This document shows, piece by piece, positions 1 through 10,728 of a stretch of 64,000 bases of DNA. The DNA is from Rhizobium binae (GTDB lineage Bacteria; Pseudomonadota; Alphaproteobacteria; Rhizobiales; Rhizobiaceae): NCBI RefSeq assembly GCF_017357225.1, contig NZ_CP071605.1:248001-312000 (forward strand), in the 5' to 3' direction. The translations under genes were made by a program, and so were the position numbers. The first letter of the stretch is position 1. Each line of letters starts with the position of its first letter. The notes beneath the pieces were generated by a model that was given only the letters and a program-made list of their open reading frames with translations, ran no database searches and had not been told where the DNA came from.

Positions 1-1685
<1,685 letters not shown>

Positions 1686-1687
<2 letters not shown>

Positions 1688-2600
1688 GAAAAATCTTACC
1701 TTGAAACAGCTACGTTATTTTGAAGCCCTGGCGAGGGATGGCCGCTTTCGCCGTGCCGCCGATGCCTGCGCCATCTCCCAGCCGGCGCTCTCCATGCAGA
1801 TCAAAGAACTTGAGCAAGAGTTGGGCAGCGAGCTCTTCGAGCGCAGCGCCCGCGAGGTGAAGCTCACCCCGTTCGGCCGGACCTTTGCGCTGCGCGTCCG
1901 CGATATCCTGCGCGCCGTGGACGAGCTCGGCGAGTTTGCCCGCGCTTCGCGCGATAGCTTCCTCACGCGCCTGCGCATCGGTATCATCCCGACGATCGCT
2001 CCCTATCTGCTGCCGGCGATTATAAACGATCTCAACCGAAGCTTCGCGGGAATTCAGATCGAAATGCGGGAGACCCAGACGGCCAAGCTGGTTCAGGAAC
2101 TGGCGCAGGGTCAGCTGGATCTGGCGATCGTCGCGCTGCCGGTGTCGGAACCCTCGCTGACCGAACTCGAGCTGTTCAGGGAAGAATTCGTGCTGGTCAG
2201 GCGGCACGAGGACGGCGACAAGCCGGTGCCCGAACGCGAGGCGCTGCGCGAAATGCGGCTGCTGCTGCTCGAAGAGGGGCACTGCTTCCGCGACCAGGCC
2301 CTGTCGTTCTGCAAGGTCGGGCCGGCCCGCCCGCGGGAAATCATGGAGGGCAGCTCGCTCTCCACCCTCGTCCAGATGGTCGGCGCCGGCATCGGCGTTA
2401 CTTTGATCCCGGAGATGGCCGTTCCGGTCGAAACACGCTCGGCCCATGTCTCGATCTCCCGCTTCCCATCGCCGCAGCCATCTCGAACGATCGGCATGGT
2501 CTGGCGCAATTCCACGCCGATGGCCAAGCAGTTGCAGGAGGTGGCCGAGGCGGTGCGCCGCGCGGCGGAGGCGATGCGCGAGGAGTATGCCGGTGGGTGA
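1686..2600 (+). CDS. oxyR: Hydrogen peroxide-sensing LysR-family regulator OxyR
   Basis: Transcription factor that senses peroxide through a reversible disulfide and controls katG. The 304-residue length fits the family. Residues 1-60 form the LysR winged helix-turn-helix (ISQPALSMQIKELEQELG). The two redox cysteines are at C200 and C209 within EEGHCFRDQ and SFCKVG, with the spacing of E. coli C199 and C208. It diverges from katG with 137 bp between start codons. No good Shine-Dalgarno sequence precedes the ATG, and a palindrome overlaps it, so the transcript may have a very short leader. It is followed by the convergent panB. Confidence 0.93.
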
Positions 2601-2686
2601 CGGACAATGGCTGTCTTCGTTGGTGCTCAATTCCCGTCCCCCTATGGGAAGGGATTGGCGAGAAGAAAGGGGTCAGCGCCTTCGTC

Positions 2687-3508
2687 TTACGGCCGTCGCT
2701 TGAATGTATGTTCGGCTGTCGGGAACTTCCGTGTGCGCACCTCCTCGGCATAGGCGGCGGCGGCTTCCGCGACCCTCTTGCCGAGTTCGTCATAGCGCTT
2801 GACGAAACGCGGCGTGAAATCGTTGAAGAGCCCCAGAATGTCGTCGGAGACCAGGACTTGGCCATCGCAGGCGGCGGAGGCGCCGATACCGATGGTCGGC
2901 ACATGCATGGCTGAAGTCACTTCGCGAGCAAGCGGTTCCACCGTGCCTTCGACGACGACGGCAAAGGCTCCCGAGCCGCCGATGGCATGCGCGTCGCGCC
3001 GGATCTTCGACGTCTCGTGTTCCGAGTGCCCGACGGAACGATAGCCGCCGGCGGTCTGGACCTGCTGCGGCATCAACCCGATATGCCCCATGACCGGGAT
3101 TCCGCGCTTCGTCAAAAAGGCGATAGTCTCGGCCATCTCCTCGCCGCCTTCCAGCTTGACGGCGTCGCAACCGGTTTCCTGCAGTATCCGCACGGCGTTG
3201 CGGAAGGCGACCTCTTTGGATTCCTGGTAACTGCCGAACGGCATGTCGACGACGACGCAGGCCTTGGCGACGCCGCGCATCACGGCCTTGCCGTGGGCGA
3301 TCATCATGTCGAGCGTGACGCCGATGGTGGTCTCCATGCCATAGAGAACCATGCCGAGCGAATCCCCGACCAGCAGCAGGTCGCAATGCTCATCGAGCAG
3401 CCGCGCCATCGGCGTGGTGTAGGCGGTCAGGCAGACAATCGGTTTGCCGCCCTTCATGGCTGAGATGCGGGCTGGAGTAAAACGCTTCTGGGATCCGACC
3501 GCACTCAT
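2687..3508 (-). CDS. panB: 3-methyl-2-oxobutanoate hydroxymethyltransferase PanB
   Basis: First committed enzyme of pantothenate synthesis: transfers a hydroxymethyl group from methylene-tetrahydrofolate to alpha-ketoisovalerate, giving ketopantoate. The 273-residue protein shows the family blocks [32 protein letters not shown] and GIGAS in order, with the metal- and substrate-binding acidic residues in place. Its ATG overlaps the panC stop by 4 bp (ATGA), so panC and panB form one translationally coupled operon. From memory, panCB is plasmid-encoded in R. etli and R. leguminosarum and is the only copy there. Confidence 0.96.
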   Translation of the reverse strand: MSAVGSQKRFTPARISAMKGGKPIVCLTAYTTPMARLLDEHCDLLLVGDSLGMVLYGMETTIGVTLDMMIAHGKAVMRGVAKACVVVDMPFGSYQESKEVAFRNAVRILQETGCDAVKLEGGEEMAETIAFLTKRGIPVMGHIGLMPQQVQTAGGYRSVGHSEHETSKIRRDAHAIGGSGAFAVVVEGTVEPLAREVTSAMHVPTIGIGASAACDGQVLVSDDILGLFNDFTPRFVKRYDELGKRVAEAAAAYAEEVRTRKFPTAEHTFKRRP

Positions 3509-4398
3509 CTGCTCACGCCCTTTCCCGGCAAGCCCCGCTCGCCGATAATCCTGTCGTTCCCGACGATCCTGTTGTCGAGAAGCCGCGTCGACCCGACCCG
3601 TACGAAGAGCGCCACGACAACCGGCGCCGTGATCGAGGTGACCGGCTGCAGGGTCGAGGCGTCCCTGACCGCAACGACCTCGGGCTTTGCCAGCGGTTCG
3701 CGGTTGAGAAACGCCGTCAGCTTCACCTCGAGTTCGCCGGCATCCGCAAGGCCGCCGGCGACGAGACGCTCCGCCTCATCGAGGGTCTGCGGGATGATCA
3801 CCGCGGCTCGCCGCTCCGCCTCGCTGAGATAGACGTTGCGCGACGACAGGGCGAGGCCGTCGCCGTCCCTGACGGTCGGTACGGCAATGACACGCACCGG
3901 CACGGCGAGATCGTCCACCATCCGCTTGATGATGACGACCTGCTGGTAGTCTTTCTCTCCGAAGTAAGCGGTCTGCGGCTGCACGATGTTGAAGAGCTTG
4001 CTGACGACGGTCGCGACGCCGGCGAAATGCCCAGGCCGCACCGCGCCCTCCAGCTCGCCGCCGAGATCGGGAAGGTCGACGACGGTCTGCATCGGGCGGG
4101 GATACATGTCCTCGACACCGGGCGAAAAAAGGAAATTGACGCCGGCCTGTTTCAGCATGGCGGAATCGCGCGCCAGATCGCGCGGATATTTGCTGAGATC
4201 TTCCGTCGGGCCGAACTGCAGGGGATTGACGAAAATCGAGACGACGACGATGTCGTTCTCGGCGCGGGCGCGGGCGACAAGCTGCATATGACCGGCATGG
4301 AGATAACCCATGGTCGGAACGAGGCCCACGGTCCGCCCCTGCCGCCGCAATGCATCGAGCGTGTGGCGCAACTCGTCAATGCTCGAAAAAACCCGCAT
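3505..4398 (-). CDS. panC: Pantothenate synthetase PanC
   Basis: ATP-dependent ligase joining pantoate and beta-alanine to make pantothenate. The ATG at 4398 was chosen over an upstream in-frame start at 4473 because a GGGGAGGA ribosome site precedes it and the protein then begins [11 protein letters not shown], as in the family. It has 297 residues. The nucleotidyl-transferase HIGH-like motif is [10 protein letters not shown] near residue 28; [16 protein letters not shown] and the KMSKS-like DGLALSSRN follow. It is the first gene of the panCB operon, and the following panB start overlaps its stop codon. Confidence 0.96.
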   Translation of the reverse strand: MRVFSSIDELRHTLDALRRQGRTVGLVPTMGYLHAGHMQLVARARAENDIVVVSIFVNPLQFGPTEDLSKYPRDLARDSAMLKQAGVNFLFSPGVEDMYPRPMQTVVDLPDLGGELEGAVRPGHFAGVATVVSKLFNIVQPQTAYFGEKDYQQVVIIKRMVDDLAVPVRVIAVPTVRDGDGLALSSRNVYLSEAERRAAVIIPQTLDEAERLVAGGLADAGELEVKLTAFLNREPLAKPEVVAVRDASTLQPVTSITAPVVVALFVRVGSTRLLDNRIVGNDRIIGERGLPGKGVSR

Positions 4399-4662
4399 AT
4401 ATCCTCCCCGCTGCCGGTCGCATGATCTTGGGCGCGGATATGAAGTGTAATCGATGCGGCAGGTCAATCCCACATATCTCGATAAAAACGATTAGATGGA
4501 GCGGCGGCCGACAAGACCGGGCTCTATCAGCCTCAAACGGCTTTTCGCTGGACGACGCTCCTCCTGCTTCTTAGATGCTTGCAGCGGAACCGGCGACGTG
4601 CGACCTCGGTTACTCGCCCTGTCCGTCAAGATACCATCACAGTCGGTCGCTATGGAGGATGC

Positions 4663-5136
4663 ATGGAGAAGCCCTGGAAGATCAGCCGCGGACCGATTGC
4701 GGCAACCGAGCTCGACGTGGAGAAGGCAAATGCGATCAACACGCTGTTGATCCGGCCGGTCGGCGTCCTTCCAGCCAAAGCGGGAGATCCGATCCTCCCC
4801 TTTGCCGTCGGTCTCTTCAACGAGCTTCGCCCTCTTCTGAAGCCCGATGCGGGCGTTACGACGCTGAGGCGCGCGACGGCTGCCTATGTCCACTGCCGCC
4901 GTTACTATTTCGCCAGCGCCCAGCCCGATTCCATGCGCCACGGCCTCGATGGCGATCCCATCGAACCATTGTCGGCAGAAGACCGGCTGGTCGCGCAAAA
5001 ACGCTTCCTGAGCCTCAAGCAGAATGCCGGAAAAGCCGAGGCGGCCGAAGAGGCGGCGCCGGTCCCTCCTCCGGTGTTGACCAAGAGCGAACAGATTCGC
5101 GCAGCCCTGCTCGGCAAGAGGAATGCCGCCAGATAG
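4663..5136 (+). CDS. ProQ/FinO-family RNA-binding protein
   Basis: A 157-residue basic protein. The start at 4663 is preceded by GGAG at a normal distance; a longer reading from 4579 has no such site. Residues of roughly 20-110 match the ProQ/FinO fold: LFNELRPLLKPDAG, then RRATAAYVHCRRYYFASAQPDSMRHGLDG, the basic helix and RxxLxG signature of the family. FinO/ProQ proteins bind structured RNAs and help sense-antisense pairing. A short alanine/proline-rich linker leads to a C-terminal basic tail. It diverges from panC. A role in plasmid small-RNA control is possible because the repABC antisense RNA is about 4.5 kb away, but nothing in the sequence proves a link. Confidence 0.75.
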   Translation: MEKPWKISRGPIAATELDVEKANAINTLLIRPVGVLPAKAGDPILPFAVGLFNELRPLLKPDAGVTTLRRATAAYVHCRRYYFASAQPDSMRHGLDGDPIEPLSAEDRLVAQKRFLSLKQNAGKAEAAEEAAPVPPPVLTKSEQIRAALLGKRNAAR

Positions 5137-5352
5137 GCTGGACCGCACTTTGATCTTGTCCTGATGCCGTCCGGCATCTGCCTTCGGCTCGTCGCCGGGA
5201 AAGCACCATGATCGGCAAGTAGACGGAAGCGATAACCTGATATTGTATTTCGAATCACACACGTATTTGTGGATGTAATTCTTGGTTTACAGTGCATTAA
5301 TGCTATTGCGCTAATTTTAGCATCATCACAAACCCGGTTCGGATTTGCTAGA

Positions 5353-6342
5353 ATGGCGCGCTTCCTGATTGCAGCTTCCCTATCCGCATTGGCAGTGATT
5401 CAGCCTGGCGCTGCCGCCGATCTTTCTGCGTATAAACGGCCGTTGATGGTGCCTTTCGAGGGCGTGACGACCTATTCCCCGCAACTGGCGACGCTCGGCA
5501 AGATGCTGTTTTTTGACCCGCGTCTTTCCGGCAACAAGAACATGACCTGCGCCAGCTGTCATAATCCTTCCTTCGGCTTCGAGACGCCTGTCAAGACGCC
5601 CATCGGCGCAGCCAATACGGCGCTGGGGCGCCAGGCACCGACAGTTCTAAACGTCGCCTGGGTGTCACCCTTCTTCTGGGACGGGCGCGCGCCGGATCTG
5701 GAGACGCAGGCAGCCGGGCCGATCAATGCCCCGGCCGAGATGAACGGCAAGCTCGAAGCCGCCGTTACCGAAATGCAGAAAATTCCGGACTACAAGAAAT
5801 GGTTCGAGGAGGTATTCCCGAGCAAGGGCATTACCGAGGAGACGATGCTGACGGCCATCGCGACCTACGAGCGGACCGTGGTTTCCAACTGGTCGCCTTT
5901 CGATCGCTGGGTGGATGGCGACGAGAAGGCCGTGTCCGACAGCGCCAAGCGGGGCTTTACACTGTTCACCGGTGCGGCCGGTTGTTCCGCCTGCCATGCG
6001 GGCTGGAACTTCACCGACAACAACTTCCACGACATCGGACTGCCGGGCGACGATATCGGCCGCTACAAGATAGATGCGAGCAGCGCCAGCAACAAATATG
6101 CCTTCAAGACGCCGGGTCTGCGCAACACGCTTTACCGCGGCCCGTATATGCACGATGGCAGTCTGAAGAGCATGGGCGAGGTGATCGATCATTACGAAAG
6201 CGGCGGCGTCAGCCGTCCGTCGCTCGATCCAGGGATGAGGCCCTTTTTCCTGACGGATGAGGAGCGTGACGATCTCATGGCTTTTCTCGGCTCCCTGACC
6301 GCCGAAAAGCAGGACATTCCCCTGCCGACGCTGCCGAACTGA
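5353..6342 (+). CDS. Di-haem cytochrome c peroxidase (MauG/CcpA family)
   Basis: Periplasmic enzyme that reduces hydrogen peroxide to water with electrons from small cytochromes. The start at 5353 gives a clear signal peptide ([22 protein letters not shown]); the reading frame is open further upstream but that region does not look coding. Two c-type haem sites are present: C66-x2-C69-H70 (CASCH) and C211-x2-C214-H215 (CSACH), separated as in bacterial cytochrome c peroxidases. The distal Met region ([15 protein letters not shown]) is also typical. The chemoreceptor gene begins 10 bp after its stop, suggesting co-transcription. It extends the oxidative-stress theme of katG-oxyR. Confidence 0.9.
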   Translation: MARFLIAASLSALAVIQPGAAADLSAYKRPLMVPFEGVTTYSPQLATLGKMLFFDPRLSGNKNMTCASCHNPSFGFETPVKTPIGAANTALGRQAPTVLNVAWVSPFFWDGRAPDLETQAAGPINAPAEMNGKLEAAVTEMQKIPDYKKWFEEVFPSKGITEETMLTAIATYERTVVSNWSPFDRWVDGDEKAVSDSAKRGFTLFTGAAGCSACHAGWNFTDNNFHDIGLPGDDIGRYKIDASSASNKYAFKTPGLRNTLYRGPYMHDGSLKSMGEVIDHYESGGVSRPSLDPGMRPFFLTDEERDDLMAFLGSLTAEKQDIPLPTLPN

Positions 6343-6352
6343 GGTGAAGGCG

Positions 6353-8158
6353 ATGACACTCTCCATACGCATGCAAATTCTCGTGCCCATGGTGGCGACG
6401 ATCGTCGTCGGCTTCGGCAGCGCCTTTCTGGTCGGCTATCAGGCGATTATCGGCCAGAACGAGGTCGCCGCCGTGGTTCAGGAGGCGGTGAACGCCAAAA
6501 TGGTCTCCGCCCATATCGAACGGCAGTTCAGGCAGGCGACCTCGGTCGTCGACCGCGTCCTTTCGATGACGAATTTCGTTTCGGCAACCGAGGTCAAGGC
6601 CGAGTTCGACGAGAGCAACGGCGCGCTGACGCAATCGCTCGACGAGCTCGGCCGTGTCGATCTCTCGGCTTCGCTGAACGCTGGCGTGCAATCGCTGCGC
6701 CAGGTGCATGATGCCTGGGAGAAAGACGTCAAGGTCAGCCTTGGCCTGCAGCAGGCCAATGAGGTCCCGACGGCCGAGAAGCTTGCGCGCTCCGAGCAGG
6801 CGATCCTGACTGGCATCGCCGCCGTCAACGACATCGTCGACAAGGCCGCAACCGAGAGCGTCGCGGCCGCCGGCAGTGCCCTGGAATCCAAAATCAAAGC
6901 CGAATTGGCCCTGGCGGGCATCGCCGCGATCCTCGGCCTTGGCATTCTCATCGCCATCGCGAGGCACGTGTCGCGTCCGATCCAGCGCATCACGCAATCC
7001 ATGCAGGAGCTTGCGGCCGGCGAGACGAACAAAGTCATCCCCTATGCGGGCCGCGGCGACGAGATCGGCTTGATGGCGGGCTCCGTGGAAGTCTTCCGCC
7101 AGAACGCCATCGCCCGCGCTAAGCTCGAAATCGAGGCCGAAGAGAACCGGCGTCTGGCGGAGGCGAACCGGCTTGCAGATCAGGAGCGGGCGGAAGCGAG
7201 CGCAGAGGCACGGCTGAAGATCGCCACCTCAGGTCTCGCGTCCGGACTGAAACGGCTCGCCAGCGGCGATCTCGCCTTCAACCTGGCAGACCGGTTCGCG
7301 CCGGAATTCGAACCGCTCAGGCATGATTTCAACGCTTCGGTGCAACAGCTCGCCGCCACGCTCGTCTCCGTTTCCGAAAGCGTGTCGATAATCAATTCCG
7401 GCACCCGCGAAATCAACAACGGCTCAAGCGACCTGTCCGGCCGCACCGAGCGGCAGGCGGCAACGCTGGAAGAAACGGCTGCAGCGCTGAGCGCCGTGAC
7501 CGCCAAGGTCACGGAAGCCTCCAGGATCGCCGATGAGGCCCGCGGCGTGGCGGACAATGCCAACCGCAGCGCGGTGGCATCCGGCAAGGTGCTTGCCCAG
7601 ACGGTCGACGCGATGGGGCAGATCGAGGAATCGTCCAAGCAGATCAACAATATCATCGGCGTCATCGACCAGATCGCGTTCCAGACCAACCTTTTGGCGC
7701 TGAATGCCGGCGTCGAGGCTGCCCGCGCCGGCGAGGCCGGCAAGGGTTTCGCCGTCGTTGCCCATGAAGTGCGCGAACTCGCGCAGCGCTCCGCCCAGGC
7801 TGCCAGGGAGATCAAGGAACTGATTGGGCAATCGTCCGCCAAGGTCGCCACCGGCGTCGATCTGGTCAGCCAGACCGGCGCCGCACTCGCTGACATCGGC
7901 CGCTTCATCGTCGATATCAACCGCTCCATGGAGGCGCTGGCCGGCGCGGCGCGCGAACAGGCGACGAACCTGTCGGAGGTCAATTCGGCCATGCACCAGC
8001 TCGACCAGGTGACCCAGCAGAACGCCGCGATGGTCGAGGAGACCACGGCCGCCAGCGTCACGCTCGCCAGCGAGGCCGAGCGCTTGCGCGAACTGATTAC
8101 CCGGTTCGAATTGGGCAAGGCGGAGCCCGCTGCGCGCAAGTATCGCGACGCTGCCTGA
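6353..8158 (+). CDS. Methyl-accepting chemotaxis protein
   Basis: Inner-membrane chemoreceptor of about 601 residues. The ATG at 6353 has GAGGTG at 6341-6346, which overlaps the stop of the peroxidase gene. Order of parts: a transmembrane segment at about residues 7-30, a short periplasmic helical domain with no recognisable ligand fold, a second membrane segment near 180-200 ([19 protein letters not shown]), a HAMP domain beginning HVSRPIQRI, and the signalling hairpin with the conserved tip [31 protein letters not shown] core. No C-terminal CheR-docking pentapeptide is seen. Ligand unknown; coupling to the peroxidase gene suggests redox or peroxide sensing, which is inference. Confidence 0.92.
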   Translation: MTLSIRMQILVPMVATIVVGFGSAFLVGYQAIIGQNEVAAVVQEAVNAKMVSAHIERQFRQATSVVDRVLSMTNFVSATEVKAEFDESNGALTQSLDELGRVDLSASLNAGVQSLRQVHDAWEKDVKVSLGLQQANEVPTAEKLARSEQAILTGIAAVNDIVDKAATESVAAAGSALESKIKAELALAGIAAILGLGILIAIARHVSRPIQRITQSMQELAAGETNKVIPYAGRGDEIGLMAGSVEVFRQNAIARAKLEIEAEENRRLAEANRLADQERAEASAEARLKIATSGLASGLKRLASGDLAFNLADRFAPEFEPLRHDFNASVQQLAATLVSVSESVSIINSGTREINNGSSDLSGRTERQAATLEETAAALSAVTAKVTEASRIADEARGVADNANRSAVASGKVLAQTVDAMGQIEESSKQINNIIGVIDQIAFQTNLLALNAGVEAARAGEAGKGFAVVAHEVRELAQRSAQAAREIKELIGQSSAKVATGVDLVSQTGAALADIGRFIVDINRSMEALAGAAREQATNLSEVNSAMHQLDQVTQQNAAMVEETTAASVTLASEAERLRELITRFELGKAEPAARKYRDAA

Positions 8159-8183
8159 GCCGAGTTCGGGGTGAGCATCGGCC

Positions 8184-9470
8184 TCATGCGTCGATCCCGG
8201 GGGAAGGCCGGCCCTTGAGGCGGAGCTGCGCCATCAACATCGGCCCGACTGCGAATTCGCCCATTCTGGCGCGCCGCGTCAGGTCCCGCAGGTAGCCACC
8301 CGGGGAGTTGATCTGCCCAGCTCTCTCAAGGATGCATGCCATGACAATGGCGGCGTTTTCCGGCCCCATCACCGCCATCGCCTCGTCATAGGCCGAAGCG
8401 CTGACGCCAAGCATTGCGCGCACGACCATGGCCGCGGCCGTGAGATCGCGCCGACTGGCGACAGCGCTGCCCGGTCCGTAGCCGGCAATATCAGGGCAGG
8501 CGCGCAGGACCGTGGCGAGAGAAAAGGATTTCAATCTCGCGGGATCTGACCGGACATCAGCTCGGACTTCCTGCCAACTATCCCCTCGCCTGCCCCGCTT
8601 GCGACCTTCCTGCCCTGCCCCCGGCTGGTGATCTCGCCCCGGCTCCTGCGTAAGTTCGGAGACTGGTTCAGGTTCAGACAGGGATTCCGGATTCGAATTC
8701 TGTATGTGGCGCTCAAACTGGGATTCATTGCTGCTCGCCAGGCGTATTTTATCATGTGATTCCAATGTTTTGATGATGCCGGTTCGGATCGTTTCCAGCT
8801 CTTCGAGGAGCGGCGGGAGATTTGCGAGCGTTGCCGCCCTCGGAATGCGCTGCAACAGTGCATGAAACAGCGAAGCGATGTGCTCCCAGTCGCCGGCAAC
8901 GGCTTGCTCGATGGCGACCGAAATCAGCTTCGTGATATCGCGCCGGCAGATCGTCAGCCGCTCCTTCATTGCCCGCAGCATCTGCCGGTCGGCGACGATC
9001 CGTGCCGCCATCGCTTCGATCTCAATGGCGCGGGCAAGCAGCGGCGCGAGGCTGAAGCCATAGGCCTCGTCGATGCCGCCTTCCCTGCCGCGGCGGACAT
9101 AACGCTTGCCGTTCGGGCTGTCCTTGCGGGAGATCAGGCCGGCCTCGACGAGAACGGCGAGATGCCGGCGCAGCGTTGCGGCGGCCATGCCGCGTGCCCT
9201 TAGAGAGAGCTGCGTGTTCGAGGGAAAGACCACCAATCCTCTTTCGCTGGAGAGATCGTCCTCGGGATAAAAGCTCAGCAGCGCATCGAGCACGGTGAGC
9301 GCCCGGTCGGTTACGTTGAGCCCTGCCCGGGCCTCGCAGACTGACCTGAACAATTTCCATTTGTTGCGCGTCGTTCCGGCCGCAATCGCTTCGCCGCGCC
9401 GCTGTTTCAGCAGCAGGGCAAGCGACATCGGCCGCCGCCCAAAGGGCGTCGTCACAGATTCACTCTCCAT
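8184..9470 (-). CDS. repC: Replication initiator RepC
   Basis: Essential initiator of repABC replicons, acting in cis on an origin inside its own coding sequence. The 428-residue length is typical. The N-terminal half (residues about 20-160) contains winged-helix DNA-binding sequence (TNRKW-like NKWKLFRSVCEAR, then LSLRARGMAAATLRRHLAVLVEAGLISRKDSPNGKRY). A variable hydrophilic middle and a conserved C-terminal block (LGVSASAYDEAMAVMGPENAAIVMACILERAGQINSPGGYLR) follow. It is third in the repA-repB-repC operon, with a 210-bp gap from repB that encodes the antisense RNA. Expression is expected to be limited by that RNA. Confidence 0.96.
   Translation of the reverse strand: MESESVTTPFGRRPMSLALLLKQRRGEAIAAGTTRNKWKLFRSVCEARAGLNVTDRALTVLDALLSFYPEDDLSSERGLVVFPSNTQLSLRARGMAAATLRRHLAVLVEAGLISRKDSPNGKRYVRRGREGGIDEAYGFSLAPLLARAIEIEAMAARIVADRQMLRAMKERLTICRRDITKLISVAIEQAVAGDWEHIASLFHALLQRIPRAATLANLPPLLEELETIRTGIIKTLESHDKIRLASSNESQFERHIQNSNPESLSEPEPVSELTQEPGRDHQPGAGQEGRKRGRRGDSWQEVRADVRSDPARLKSFSLATVLRACPDIAGYGPGSAVASRRDLTAAAMVVRAMLGVSASAYDEAMAVMGPENAAIVMACILERAGQINSPGGYLRDLTRRARMGEFAVGPMLMAQLRLKGRPSPGIDA
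8640..8790. other. Probable replication origin within repC
   Basis: repABC plasmids carry oriV in the middle of repC. In this window the most AT-rich part of the gene is about 8640-8790 on a strongly GC-rich background, coding for the variable hydrophilic section of RepC. Placement rests on family knowledge and base composition only. Confidence 0.35.
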
Positions 9471-9581
9471 TCCTTCACCTCTATTCAGGCAAAAGAAATC
9501 CGCTCACCGAAACGATGCGAGGGTTGAGGCTACTGCAGCACCATGCCGCGTCTGAAATGACGCGGGCGCGCTTCAGGACTC

Positions 9582-9610
9582 TTGACTGGGATTCGTGAAA
9601 ATGCGATTCT
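9582..9610 (+). promoter_or_regulatory. Promoter of the repABC antisense RNA
   Basis: TTGACT at 9582-9587 and GATTCT at 9605-9610 are separated by 17 bp and point toward repB on the plus strand, opposite to the rep operon. The -35 box is strong and the -10 box weak. The predicted start is near 9617. Confidence 0.55.
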
Positions 9611-9616
9611 CTGTCT

Positions 9617-9674
9617 TGCTTAAGGATGTGAGAAGGGCTTCCACGACTCGTTCGTTTGGGGGCCTTTTTCTTTT
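9617..9674 (+). ncRNA. Counter-transcribed antisense RNA of the repABC cassette
   Basis: Small RNA of about 55-60 nt, antisense to the repB-repC leader. In repABC plasmids such an RNA down-regulates repC and acts as an incompatibility determinant. Evidence here is the position in the 210-bp repB-repC gap, a promoter at 9582-9610, and a terminator at 9636-9674. The start is inferred from the promoter and may shift by a few bases. Confidence 0.7.
9636..9674 (+). terminator. Rho-independent terminator of the antisense RNA
   Basis: GGCTTCC (9636-9642) pairs with GGGGGCC (9658-9664) as a 7-bp stem with two G-U pairs, followed by TTTTTCTTTT. This stem-loop would also be the loop that contacts the target mRNA. 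Confidence 0.65.
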
Positions 9675-9680
9675 GCGGTT

Positions 9681-10655
9681 TCAGTCTCCTTGTCTGCTCT
9701 CCTCGGCGAGGAATTGCTCATAGAGCGCATCCAGCCTACCGGAGAGAAATTCACCGAAGCGGCCGGCATTCCTCGCCTTCATCGAGAGCGAGAACGCCTT
9801 GCCGTCATTCTTCATTTCCGCCTGCACCGCCTTGTCCAGCGGCTGCCATTTCACCTTCCTGGCGGAGGCGGTCTTCTTCACCGGCCGCGCGCTTTTGTTC
9901 AGCGCAGCATAGAGCGCCTCGAAACGTTTGTCGGAAGGTAACTGAGGAAAGTCGGCCTCCTGCAGGACCTTGGCGACGCTTGCCGCATTGGCGGCCTTGC
10001 CGGCGAGCAGCGACAGTTCCACCCAGCGCTCGCGCCCGACGCCGGGCGCCGGGCCGATTGCCTGCACCACCTCCTGCGGCAGCCGCTCCATCACCGACAT
10101 CATCTTCGAGACCGAAGCCGCATTGGCAGCGAGCGCCGTCGAAATCACCTCCCTGTCATAGCCGAGTTCCTCCAGCCGCCGGGCGAAGAGCGCTCGCTCG
10201 ATAAAGGTGAGGTCGGCGCGGGCCGAATTCTCCTGGCCCTGGGCGATGACATGGGTGCGGTCGTCGATCGCCTTGACGACCGCCCTGACATTGCGGCCGA
10301 GCTGGCGGGCAGCGCGCAGCCGCCGGTGGCCGAAAACGACCTGATAGCGTCCGTCGATCTTCCCATGGGGACGCACCAGGATGGGTGTGTCTTGTCCGCG
10401 CGCGCGGATCGCCTCGACCAGCGCGCGGAACGCCTCGTCATCCTCCGACAGCCGATCCTTGACAAATGAGACCTCGACGGTGTCAGGGTCGAGATCGACC
10501 ACCGCCTCGCCCTCGAGGAATTTCTCCGCCTGCTTGGCCAGATCGTCCAGCGAGCGGACGAGCGAGCGGCCTGCCCCGCGCATCGGATAGTTCGGCGCGC
10601 CCGCGCTCTCGTCGGGCATTTCGGCCAGCCCCTCAAGGAGATTCTTTCGTGCCAT
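9681..10655 (-). CDS. repB: Plasmid partitioning protein RepB (ParB family)
   Basis: Centromere-binding protein of the repABC partition system, 324 residues. GGAGAAAG precedes the ATG. The ParB nuclease-like N-terminal domain is visible in VEAIRARGQDTPILVRPHG and YQVVFGHRRLRAARQLG; a helix-turn-helix region follows (LGYDREVISTALAANAASVSKMMSVMERLPQEVVQAIG). The C-terminal part should mediate dimerisation. It is the second gene of the operon, 69 bp after repA, and that gap begins with the palindrome proposed here as its binding site. Confidence 0.95.
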   Translation of the reverse strand: MARKNLLEGLAEMPDESAGAPNYPMRGAGRSLVRSLDDLAKQAEKFLEGEAVVDLDPDTVEVSFVKDRLSEDDEAFRALVEAIRARGQDTPILVRPHGKIDGRYQVVFGHRRLRAARQLGRNVRAVVKAIDDRTHVIAQGQENSARADLTFIERALFARRLEELGYDREVISTALAANAASVSKMMSVMERLPQEVVQAIGPAPGVGRERWVELSLLAGKAANAASVAKVLQEADFPQLPSDKRFEALYAALNKSARPVKKTASARKVKWQPLDKAVQAEMKNDGKAFSLSMKARNAGRFGEFLSGRLDALYEQFLAEESRQGD

Positions 10656-10702
10656 GACTTTCTCCGATTGCGGTCAAACAATTGATTCGGTTGAAGGAAA
10701 GC

Positions 10703-10728
10703 GTGAATTTGTCAGCCGACAAATTCAC
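10703..10728. promoter_or_regulatory. parS-like partition palindrome at the repA-repB junction
   Basis: A perfect inverted repeat, GTGAATTTGTC (10703-10713) and GACAAATTCAC (10718-10728) around a 4-bp spacer, overlaps the repA stop codon. The central 16-mer TTTGTCAGCCGACAAA (10708-10723) agrees with the repABC parS consensus as I recall it, GTTNNCNGCNGNNAAC, at all fixed positions except the outermost pair, where T/A replaces G/C symmetrically. It is the likely RepB-binding site. Confidence 0.65.
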
